Shown here: piece by piece, positions 31,425 through 38,797 of the stretch
Numbering within the stretch: the first letter of the stretch is position 1
Layout: the number at the start of each line of letters is the position of its first letter
NCBI GenBank assembly: GCA_910579525.1
Contig: CAJTUK010000007.1
Coordinates: 1-64,000, forward strand
DNA length: 64,000 bases
DNA from: an uncultured Christensenella sp.
GTDB lineage: Bacteria > Bacillota > Clostridia > Christensenellales > Borkfalkiaceae
Reading direction: 5' to 3'
The notes under the pieces: model-generated
The model's input: the letters and a program-made list of their open reading frames with translations, nothing else
Database searches by the model: none
Told to the model about the DNA's origin: nothing
Translations under genes and position numbers: made by a program

Positions 31425-33572
31425 ATGAAATCAGACAGAACGGAAAAACTAATAAGAGAAATGAGCGTTGAAGAAAAGGCGAGACAGCTTACGCAGCTGA
31501 ACGCCGATTTTATTAAGACGGATATGGATATCGCGGCTACCGGCGTAAGCGGGGAACTCAACCTTTGCAACGACGACGTATACGGTTGCGGGTCGGTGCT
31601 TAATTTCGGCGACGCTTACGACGCGGAGTACATAAGAAAGAAGTATCTTGAAAATTCGGAAAGAAAAATTCCGCTTGTTATGATGCAGGACGTTATTCAC
31701 GGGTACCGCACGATATTCCCCGTGCCGATAGCGCAAGGCTGTTCATTCGACGCGGAGCTTGCAGAAGAGTGCTCCCGCGCGTCTGCGAGGGAGGCTTCGC
31801 TCAACGGCGTAGACGTCACTTTTTCGCCAATGGTAAACCTCGTGAGGGACGCGCGCTGGGGCAGGGTTATGGAGACTTACGGCGAGGACCCGTGGCTGAA
31901 CGGTGTTTTCGGACGTGCCGTTATACGCGGATACCGCGCCGGCGGGCTTGCGAGTTGCGTGAAGCATTACGCCGCTTACGGCGCCGCGGAGGCGGGCAGA
32001 GATTACAACACGACGGATTTGAGCGAGCACAACTTGCGCGAATACTATTTGCCCGCGTTTAAGGAGTGCCTTAAAGAGGAACCCGAAGTTATAATGACCT
32101 CGTTCAATTTGTTGAACGGATTGCCTGTGAACGCGGATTCGCACCTTTTAAACGATATTTTGCGCGACGAGTGGGGGTACGACGGGGTTGTCGTGAGCGA
32201 CTATTCCGCCGTGACCGAAATGATAAAACACGGCTATTGCGAGGATATTAAGGACTGCGCGAGGGTTGCGGCGAACAACAACGTGGATTTGGAGATGATG
32301 TCGACCGCGTACGTGCGCAGTTTGCCCGAACTGATAAGGGAGGGCGCGGCGGATATTTCGACGGTAGACGCAATGGTGCGCAGGATACTCGAACTTAAAG
32401 AAAAGCTCAACCTGTTTGAAAACCCTATGGGGCGCACCGACGCGGAGGAGGCGGAAAAGGTTTGCCTTTGCGCCGAGCACAGAGAGCTTGCAAAGCGGGC
32501 GGCGTCGAAGAGCTTTGTTTTGCTTGAAAATAACGGGGTTCTGCCGCTTTCGGAAAGCGGGAAAATCGCGCTTGTGGGTCCGCTTGCCGCCGAAAAGAAT
32601 ATTTTGGGGGCGTGGGCGTGCGCGGGCAGAGCCGACGAGGCTGTAAGCGTTATAGAAGGAGTTGAAAAACTTCTGGGGGAAAAAGTAATTTACGCGAAGG
32701 GGTGCGACCACGGGTTGCTTTCACGCGACGAGAGCGGTATACGTGCGGCTGTAAAGGCGGCAAAGAAGGCGCGCGCGGTTGTCGCGTGCGTGGGCGAACA
32801 CTCTTACAGTTCGGGCGAGAGCGCGTCGCGCGCCGATATAAGGCTGCCCGAGGTGCAGATTAAACTGTTGCGCGCGCTCAAAGCTACGCATAAACCGCTC
32901 GTTTCGGTAGTGTTCGGCGGCAGACCGCAGATTTTGAACGAAGTAAAGGAGCTTTCGGACGCGGTGCTGTACGTATGGCAACCAGGAACGGAGGGAGGAA
33001 CGGCGATAGCCGAGACGTTGTTCGGCAGAGCGTGCCCCGAGGGAAGGCTGACTATGAGCTTCCCCCGTGCGGTGGGTCAGTGCCCGATTTATTATAACTG
33101 CTTTTCAACCGGCAGACCTAAAACCGAGGACGAGCTTAACGGCAGGGATTATTCGAGCGGTTACCTCGACGAACTGAACGCGCCGCTGTATCCGTTCGGC
33201 TACGGGTTGGGGTATACGCGTTTCGAATACGGTAACGCGGCGCTTTCCGCAAAAGTTTTGAAGAGGGGCGGCGATATACGCGTGAGCGTTTCGGTTAAAA
33301 ACATAGGAGGGCGCGGCGGCTTCGAGACGGTGCAACTTTATATCAGGGATAAGTTCGCCTCTTTGGCGCGCCCCGTGCGCGAGTTGAAGGACTTTCGCAA
33401 AATATATCTTGAAGCGGGCGAAGAAAAAACGGTGGAATTTACCGTAACCGAGGATATGCTCAAATTCCACGGGGCAGACGGGAACTTCGCCGCGGAGACG
33501 GGCGACTTTGACGTTATGGTGGGCGCGGACAGTCGTTGCGGGGTTGCCGGCACGTTTAAATTTGTATTATAA
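31425..33572 (+). CDS. Glycoside hydrolase family 3 beta-glucosidase-like enzyme
   Basis: The product has 715 residues from ATG 31425; an upstream in-frame start would overlap the promoter start point. Domain order is GH3 barrel (about 1-300), GH3 C-terminal alpha/beta domain (about 375-580) and a fibronectin-III-like end (about 615-715). Visible motifs are QDVIHGYRTIFPVPIAQG, SPMVNLVRDARWGRVMETYG, VKHYAAYG and the nucleophile Asp259 in VVSDYSAV. There is no signal peptide, so it should cleave imported beta-glucosides or glucan oligosaccharides in the cytosol. It lies beside the lacI/GH94 locus and is probably part of the same pathway. Confidence 0.92.
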   Translation: MKSDRTEKLIREMSVEEKARQLTQLNADFIKTDMDIAATGVSGELNLCNDDVYGCGSVLNFGDAYDAEYIRKKYLENSERKIPLVMMQDVIHGYRTIFPVPIAQGCSFDAELAEECSRASAREASLNGVDVTFSPMVNLVRDARWGRVMETYGEDPWLNGVFGRAVIRGYRAGGLASCVKHYAAYGAAEAGRDYNTTDLSEHNLREYYLPAFKECLKEEPEVIMTSFNLLNGLPVNADSHLLNDILRDEWGYDGVVVSDYSAVTEMIKHGYCEDIKDCARVAANNNVDLEMMSTAYVRSLPELIREGAADISTVDAMVRRILELKEKLNLFENPMGRTDAEEAEKVCLCAEHRELAKRAASKSFVLLENNGVLPLSESGKIALVGPLAAEKNILGAWACAGRADEAVSVIEGVEKLLGEKVIYAKGCDHGLLSRDESGIRAAVKAAKKARAVVACVGEHSYSSGESASRADIRLPEVQIKLLRALKATHKPLVSVVFGGRPQILNEVKELSDAVLYVWQPGTEGGTAIAETLFGRACPEGRLTMSFPRAVGQCPIYYNCFSTGRPKTEDELNGRDYSSGYLDELNAPLYPFGYGLGYTRFEYGNAALSAKVLKRGGDIRVSVSVKNIGGRGGFETVQLYIRDKFASLARPVRELKDFRKIYLEAGEEKTVEFTVTEDMLKFHGADGNFAAETGDFDVMVGADSRCGVAGTFKFVL

Positions 33573-33608
33573 ATAAATTTTAACCGCGTTACTTTTTTTG
33601 CGCGGCAA

Positions 33609-33655
33609 AAAAAGCGCTCCCGCTTGCGGATATCCGCAAGCGGGAGCGCTTTTTT
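33609..33655. terminator. Bidirectional terminator between GH3 and lacI genes
   Basis: A perfect palindrome with A-run on the left and T-run on the right (AAAAAAGCGCTCCCG... and its complement) serves both converging genes. Confidence 0.92.
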
Positions 33656-33693
33656 GATGAGGTGAAATATTAGTTTTAAAATGCGCAAGATAT

Positions 33694-34635
33694 TTACATA
33701 TTGTATTCCACTATTTTTACGGGGATTTTTTTGACCGCGGTGCTCGAAAGATGTTCGAACATCTGCAACATAGAATAGGAAGATGTTGCCGCCCAGTGGT
33801 TGTGGTCGGCTTTGGCGGTTATAAACCTGTTTGGCTCGGTGTAGCGCAACACTCCGTCGAAACCCGTGACTATTATGTCCTTTTCAACGTTTTCGGCGTT
33901 GAGTCCCGCTATAATGCCCATAGCCGTTTCGTCGTTGGCGCAGATTATTGCGTCGGGGGTGTGGTCGTGTTCGAGCACGAAGCGGCAAGCGTTGAGTCCG
34001 CCCTCGTATGTGAAGTCGGTCTGCAACACTATCGATTTTTTGTCGGCAAGCCCGTTTTCCAAAAGCGCGCCGCAAAAACCGTTGTAACGGTAACTGCTCT
34101 CGTAGGATTCTTTTGGCCCGCCTATGAACGCGAAGGTTCTCGCGCCTGCGTCTATCGCGCACTGCGTTGCGGCTTTGCACCCGCTGAAGTTGTCGAGCGT
34201 GACGTTGACCGCGTCCTGAATTTCGGTTTCGCGATCCATGAGTACCACGGGAATGCGGCGCGCGGTGATTTTTGCTATGTCTTCGTTGCTTACCTTTGAG
34301 TTGAGTACGAACAGCCCGTCCATCCATTTGACGCGTGAAACGTCGGAGCCAACGTAGACCATCAGGTCGCAGTTGTTGAGGCTCAAAGTATCCTTCATCG
34401 CTTCGACTATTTCAGCGTATATGCCGCCTTTTAACGAGTTGAGGCAGAGAACCACTTGTTTGAGGTAATCGCCGCCGCGGGATCTGCCGCTCTTGCCCGT
34501 ATAGCCGAGTTTGTCGGCTGCGTCGAGCACGCGTTGTTTGGTTGCCGCGGGTATGCGCGGGTCGTTGTTGAGCGAATAAGATACCGTCGTCACCGATAAA
34601 CCGAGATGCTTTGCTATGTCGATTAGTTTAACCAT
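33694..34635 (-). CDS. LacI-family transcriptional repressor
   Basis: The product has 313 residues. The N-terminal HTH reads KLIDIAKHLGLSVTTVSYSL (3-22) with the hinge helix following; the rest is a periplasmic-binding-protein-like ligand domain with VLMDRE, FAFIGGP and ANDETAMGIIAG. It is transcribed away from the GH94 gene, and two palindromes lie in the shared upstream region. It most likely represses the sugar locus and is released by an oligosaccharide or sugar phosphate. The converging GH3 gene may belong to the same regulon. Confidence 0.93.
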   Translation of the reverse strand: MVKLIDIAKHLGLSVTTVSYSLNNDPRIPAATKQRVLDAADKLGYTGKSGRSRGGDYLKQVVLCLNSLKGGIYAEIVEAMKDTLSLNNCDLMVYVGSDVSRVKWMDGLFVLNSKVSNEDIAKITARRIPVVLMDRETEIQDAVNVTLDNFSGCKAATQCAIDAGARTFAFIGGPKESYESSYRYNGFCGALLENGLADKKSIVLQTDFTYEGGLNACRFVLEHDHTPDAIICANDETAMGIIAGLNAENVEKDIIVTGFDGVLRYTEPNRFITAKADHNHWAATSSYSMLQMFEHLSSTAVKKIPVKIVEYNM

Positions 34636-34743
34636 ATTTTTCCGCTTGTTAAAAAAATCCCTCCCGATTCACTGTTATACCACATAAATTTGCGTTTGTC
34701 TACAATTTTTTATAAATTGAATATTTGTTGAAGTATTTCAATA

Positions 34744-34778
34744 AATTCAATTGAATTTCAATAATTTCAATTGAAAAT
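34744..34778. promoter_or_regulatory. Twin operator-like palindromes upstream of the sugar locus
   Basis: AATTCAATTGAATT (34744-34757) and TTTCAATTGAAA (34765-34776) share the core TTCAATTGAA, and their centres are 20 bp apart (two helical turns). They lie just upstream of the -35 box of the GH94 promoter and 110-140 bp from the lacI start. They are likely LacI-family operator sites. Confidence 0.65.
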
Positions 34779-34782
34779 AGTA

Positions 34783-34811
34783 TTGCTAAACTCAATTTAT
34801 TGTGATATAAT
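34783..34811 (+). promoter_or_regulatory. Promoter of the sugar-utilisation gene set
   Basis: TTGCTA (34783-34788) and TATAAT (34806-34811) are 17 bp apart. The leader before the GH94 start is about 88 nt. Confidence 0.7.
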
Positions 34812-34905
34812 CAAAAAAAATGTGTGAAACTTACATAAAATCGGTAGTATTTGCCAATACGGGCAAAATATTATTGAAATAAATTGTTGAAAAAACGGAG
34901 TTAAT

Positions 34906-37254
34906 ATGTTGAATAACAAATACGGCCATTTTACAGAAGACGGGAAAGAATTTGTTATAAGCGACCCCTTTACGCCCAGACCCTGGATTAACGTTATATC
35001 TAACGGCGATTATTCGCTTATCGTCACGCAGACGGGCGGCGGATATTCTTTCCGCGGAAATGCGGAACAGAACAGGCTTACGAGAAGTTTTCAGGACATC
35101 GTAAAGGACAACTGGGGTAAGTACTTTTATATACGCGACCTCGAAAACGGCAAGACGCACACTTCGGGCTTGCTCCCTTTGAAGGACGGCGTTGATTTTT
35201 ACGAAGTCAGGCACGGGCTGGGTTATACTGTTATAACCCGCGAGAGCAATAAGATTCGTTCTGAATTCAAAATTTTCGTTTCGCCCGATAACCCTATGGA
35301 GTATATGACCCTCGAACTCACCGATTTGAGCGGCAAGAACCGCAAGCTCGACGTTACGGGATACTTCGAGTGGGCGTGCGGAATGGCGTTCGACACTCAC
35401 CGCGAGTTCCAGCGTCTTTTCTACGACTGCGCGTTCGATAAACAGCTCAATTCTATCGTCATAAACAAATGCCTTTGGGGATTCCCCGATTCGAAGGGCA
35501 GGTACAACAACGACGATTGGCCCTATACGGCGTTTTTCTGCTGTTCGGAAAAGGCGAGTTCGTTCGACTGCGACAAAGAGAAGTTCATAGGAATGTACCG
35601 CGACGAGAAGGCGCCCGCGGGCATGGAGAGCGAGGAACTGACGGGCAGTTGCGGAAGATATTGCGAACCCGTTGCGGCGTTGAGAGTTAAAGTTGCGCTC
35701 AAAGCCAACGGAGCTAAAAAACTCGTGTTCGGTCTGGGTATGGCCAAAAAGAACGGCGAGGATTACAAGGCGCTTATAAAATCATGCACCGAGGCGAAGG
35801 CGGAGGAGGCGCATAAAAAGACGGTTGAAAAGTGGGATAAAATATGTTCCGCAGAGCAACCCGAAACCCCCGACAAGGCTTTCGACGTTATGGTGGGCAA
35901 GTGGACTAAATATCAGGCTCTCTCTTGCAGAATGTGGGCGAAAGCGGCTTATTACCAGATTTCGGGCGGCATAGGCTACCGCGACCAGTTGCAGGACAGC
36001 CATATAGGTTTGGAAACCGACCCCGAAATTACGAGAAAACAAATTTTATTGCACGCTACGAAACAGTTCAATCAGGGCGACGTTCTGCACTGGTGGCTGA
36101 CGTATAACGGCGCGGGGCCGCGTACGAAGTGCTCGGACGACTTCCTCTGGTTGCCGTTCACCGTTATAAACTATCTTGCGGAGACGGCGGACGAGAGTAT
36201 TCTCGCGGAAAAAGCGGGATATCTCGACGGCGGAGAGGGCGACCTTTACGATCACTGCAAGAAGGCGATAGAGTACAGCTTTTCGATGTTCTCGCCCCGC
36301 GGCATTCCGTTGATGGGCGCGCACGACTGGAACGACGGGCTTTCCGCCGTAGGTCACGGAATGATAGGCGAGAGCTTCTGGGTTGCGGAGTTCCTTTACT
36401 GGATAATAACCCGTTTCGACAAGATTGCCGAGCATAGAGGGGATAAGGAATTCGCCGAAAAGCTCAAAGAGAAGAGCGCAAAACTGAAAGAGGATTTTAA
36501 CGCCCACGCGTGGGACGGAGAGTGGTTCTTGCAGGCGACGAACGATTTGGGCGAAAAGATAGGAAGCCGCGAAAACACCGAGGGAAGAATATTCCTCAAC
36601 CCGCAGATTTGGGCGGTAATTTCGGACATAACCACCGAAGAAAGAAAGAAAAAAGCGATGGAAGCCGTTACGAAGTACCTTTTGAGGGATTACGGCGCGT
36701 TGCTTCTTTACCCCGAATACAGCACGCCGAAGAGCGAAATAGGGTATATTACCCGTTATGCTCCCGGACTGCGCGAAAACGGCGGAGTTTACACTCATGC
36801 GGCGACGTGGGCGGTTTGGGCTTATTCGCTGCTGGGCGACAACGAAAAGGCTTATAAAGCGTTTAAGGGCATTTGCCCGCCCAACCGCGGAGCGGATATA
36901 GACAAATATATGGCGGAGCCCTACGTTTTGCCGGGGAACTCGGACGGACCAAACTCGCCGTACTTCGGCAAGGGAAGCTGGAGCTGGTATTCGGGGTCGG
37001 CGCAGTGGCTTCACCGCGTGGGCGTTCAGTTTATTCTGGGCGTGATTCCCCAAAAGGACGGTTTGAGAATAACTCCCTGCCTGCCCGAAGGGTGGAGCGG
37101 ATATGCGTACAAACGTAAATACCGCGGTGCGGAGTACGATATAACCGTGAAAAAGACGGGTAAAACGCTTTTGAAAGTAGACGGTAAAGTTATAGAAGGA
37201 AATTTGATTCCCGACCTTAAAACGGGCAAACACACCGTTGAAGCGGAAATTTAA
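34906..37254 (+). CDS. Glycoside hydrolase family 94 disaccharide phosphorylase
   Basis: The product has 782 residues, close to cellobiose-phosphorylase length (about 800-820). The N-terminal beta-sandwich (1-290) includes GGYSFRGNAEQNRLTR. The (alpha/alpha)6 barrel has GGIGYRDQLQDS (356-367) and DWNDG (474-478), with the expected general acid. GH94 enzymes split beta-linked glucosides with phosphate to give glucose-1-phosphate. Linkage (cellobiose, laminaribiose, sophorose) cannot be decided here. It lacks a signal peptide, so it acts in the cytosol on sugars brought in by the following transporters. It is the first gene behind the LacI-controlled promoter. Confidence 0.92.
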   Translation: MLNNKYGHFTEDGKEFVISDPFTPRPWINVISNGDYSLIVTQTGGGYSFRGNAEQNRLTRSFQDIVKDNWGKYFYIRDLENGKTHTSGLLPLKDGVDFYEVRHGLGYTVITRESNKIRSEFKIFVSPDNPMEYMTLELTDLSGKNRKLDVTGYFEWACGMAFDTHREFQRLFYDCAFDKQLNSIVINKCLWGFPDSKGRYNNDDWPYTAFFCCSEKASSFDCDKEKFIGMYRDEKAPAGMESEELTGSCGRYCEPVAALRVKVALKANGAKKLVFGLGMAKKNGEDYKALIKSCTEAKAEEAHKKTVEKWDKICSAEQPETPDKAFDVMVGKWTKYQALSCRMWAKAAYYQISGGIGYRDQLQDSHIGLETDPEITRKQILLHATKQFNQGDVLHWWLTYNGAGPRTKCSDDFLWLPFTVINYLAETADESILAEKAGYLDGGEGDLYDHCKKAIEYSFSMFSPRGIPLMGAHDWNDGLSAVGHGMIGESFWVAEFLYWIITRFDKIAEHRGDKEFAEKLKEKSAKLKEDFNAHAWDGEWFLQATNDLGEKIGSRENTEGRIFLNPQIWAVISDITTEERKKKAMEAVTKYLLRDYGALLLYPEYSTPKSEIGYITRYAPGLRENGGVYTHAATWAVWAYSLLGDNEKAYKAFKGICPPNRGADIDKYMAEPYVLPGNSDGPNSPYFGKGSWSWYSGSAQWLHRVGVQFILGVIPQKDGLRITPCLPEGWSGYAYKRKYRGAEYDITVKKTGKTLLKVDGKVIEGNLIPDLKTGKHTVEAEI

Positions 37255-37292
37255 TATTAAGATACAACCATAATTCGAATACGGAAAAGCCG

Positions 37293-37337
37293 AAGAGGGG
37301 GCGCCCCCTCTTTCGTGCGTTAATCATAACGCACGAA
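37293..37337 (+). repeat. Two adjacent strong hairpins between GH94 and binding-protein genes
   Basis: AAGAGGGGGCGCCCCCTCTT (37293-37312) is a perfect palindrome. TTCGTGCGTTA (37312-37322) pairs with TAACGCACGAA (37327-37337). The first is followed by few T residues. They could be a leaky terminator or an mRNA stabiliser that raises the level of the binding protein relative to the enzyme. Confidence 0.6.
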
Positions 37338-37380
37338 TAAATACTTATCCGTTAATGATAATAAATGTAAGGAGAAAACG

Positions 37381-38766
37381 ATGAAAATCAAGAAACTTTG
37401 TTTGGCTATGGCGGGCGTTATCGCCGCCGGTTCGGCTACTGCCATACTTGCGGCTTGCAGCGAGCATTATGATCTTGTTTACGCTACGTGGAATTTGAGC
37501 ACGGAGGCGGTGAACAATATCGAGCGCCAGATGATTAAGGAGTTCGAAGAGCGCAACGACGTAAAAATAAAGATAGAGGAGAGTATAAGCATTACCGCTT
37601 ACGACGAATCAATCAGCGCGCTTGCAGTTAAAAACAAACTGCCGGACGTTTTCATGCTCTCCAATATAAACTACGGATTGAGAAACCAATACGTTGCCGA
37701 TATAACCGAACTTGTAGAGGCGGATACGACGGGCGACTGGGATAAGATACCCAAACCCATAGAGGAAGCCGTACACTTTAAGAGCGGAATTTACGCCATA
37801 CCTTTCTCAATGAATATTATGGGTTATTTTGCGAATATGGACTTGCTCGAAACGTATAACGCGGACGATAAATTATACGACGCAAACGGAAAGTTTACTT
37901 ACGACAGTTTTTACGAAACGGTGAGCGCGATGTCCGAACTTAAGAGCAGCGGAATTATGGGGCTGAACAAGGAGAGCACCGTGTTCGAATGGTATCCCGC
38001 TTCCGTAAACGAGGCTATGGGCTGGTTTACGTGGGACGGCGAAAAGTACTCGCTTGACAGCGCGGAGTTCAAAGACGGGCTCGATAAGACCAAACAACTC
38101 CGTTCGGAAGGACTTACCTACGACAGTTTGAGCGAGCAGGACCGCAGTAATTACTTTGACGGCGTGGACGGAGACGTCAACCTTTGGGATAACGGCAAAC
38201 TGGCGTTGCGCTGGGGATATTCCTACGAGGTGCCCGATATGTCGGAGAACGTGGAAAATATAAAATTCCTCGGCGTGCCCGGCGGAAGAACGCCTATAGT
38301 AGGCGACTATCTTGCAATCTCGAAGACTTGCCAAAACAAGGAACTTGCCTATAAGTTTGCAAAGTGGATGAGCTTCGACCCGTCCGGAATAGAGGAGAGA
38401 ATTACTCGGGAGAAGAAGGTTACTAACACTTTGCCTATGACCACCGACGCGGGGCTCATTCAAAAGTATTTTGACAAGTTTACGCTTGTGGACGGATTGC
38501 AGATAGCTTACGAGGACCTTGACAAAGGTATAGTGGAAGGTGTAAAGGTGGTGCCCGGTTACAACCAGTCGCGCTGGAAGGCGAAAACGGGGCTCACGAT
38601 TACCACCAAAGAAGGAGAGACGATACAGGACACGGAAATGGGCAGATACCTTGACCTTTGCTGGACCGGTGAACAGACTTACGCAGAACATGCGGCGGAG
38701 TGCAACAAACTTGCGAACGAAAGCTACGCCAACGCAATAAAGAGCTTTGAAAATTTTTACTCCTGA
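37381..38766 (+). CDS. CUT1-type sugar-binding lipoprotein
   Basis: The product has 461 residues. The lipoprotein signal ends in LAAC (Cys about 26). The fold pattern is that of family-1 extracellular sugar-binding proteins: YATWNLSTEAVNNIERQMIKEFEE at the start, LPDVFMLSNINYGL, an IPFSMNIMGYFANMDLLE hinge and a C-terminal FAKWMSFDPSG region. It should bind oligosaccharides outside the membrane and pass them to the CUT1 permeases below. It has a good AAGGAGAAAACG site and is the first of two binding proteins in the set. Confidence 0.9.
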   Translation: MKIKKLCLAMAGVIAAGSATAILAACSEHYDLVYATWNLSTEAVNNIERQMIKEFEERNDVKIKIEESISITAYDESISALAVKNKLPDVFMLSNINYGLRNQYVADITELVEADTTGDWDKIPKPIEEAVHFKSGIYAIPFSMNIMGYFANMDLLETYNADDKLYDANGKFTYDSFYETVSAMSELKSSGIMGLNKESTVFEWYPASVNEAMGWFTWDGEKYSLDSAEFKDGLDKTKQLRSEGLTYDSLSEQDRSNYFDGVDGDVNLWDNGKLALRWGYSYEVPDMSENVENIKFLGVPGGRTPIVGDYLAISKTCQNKELAYKFAKWMSFDPSGIEERITREKKVTNTLPMTTDAGLIQKYFDKFTLVDGLQIAYEDLDKGIVEGVKVVPGYNQSRWKAKTGLTITTKEGETIQDTEMGRYLDLCWTGEQTYAEHAAECNKLANESYANAIKSFENFYS

Positions 38767-38797
38767 TAATAAACGACCTATTTGAAGGAATTTTGAT

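Noticed and set aside
34744..34892. Repetitive TTGAA/TTCAA stretch as a CRISPR-like array
   Set aside because: The units are short palindromes with irregular spacing and no spacers; they fit operators in AT-rich DNA.
37293..37337. End of the sugar operon after GH94
   Set aside because: The hairpins lack a T-run, and the following genes have no separate good promoter that I can see, so transcription probably continues.
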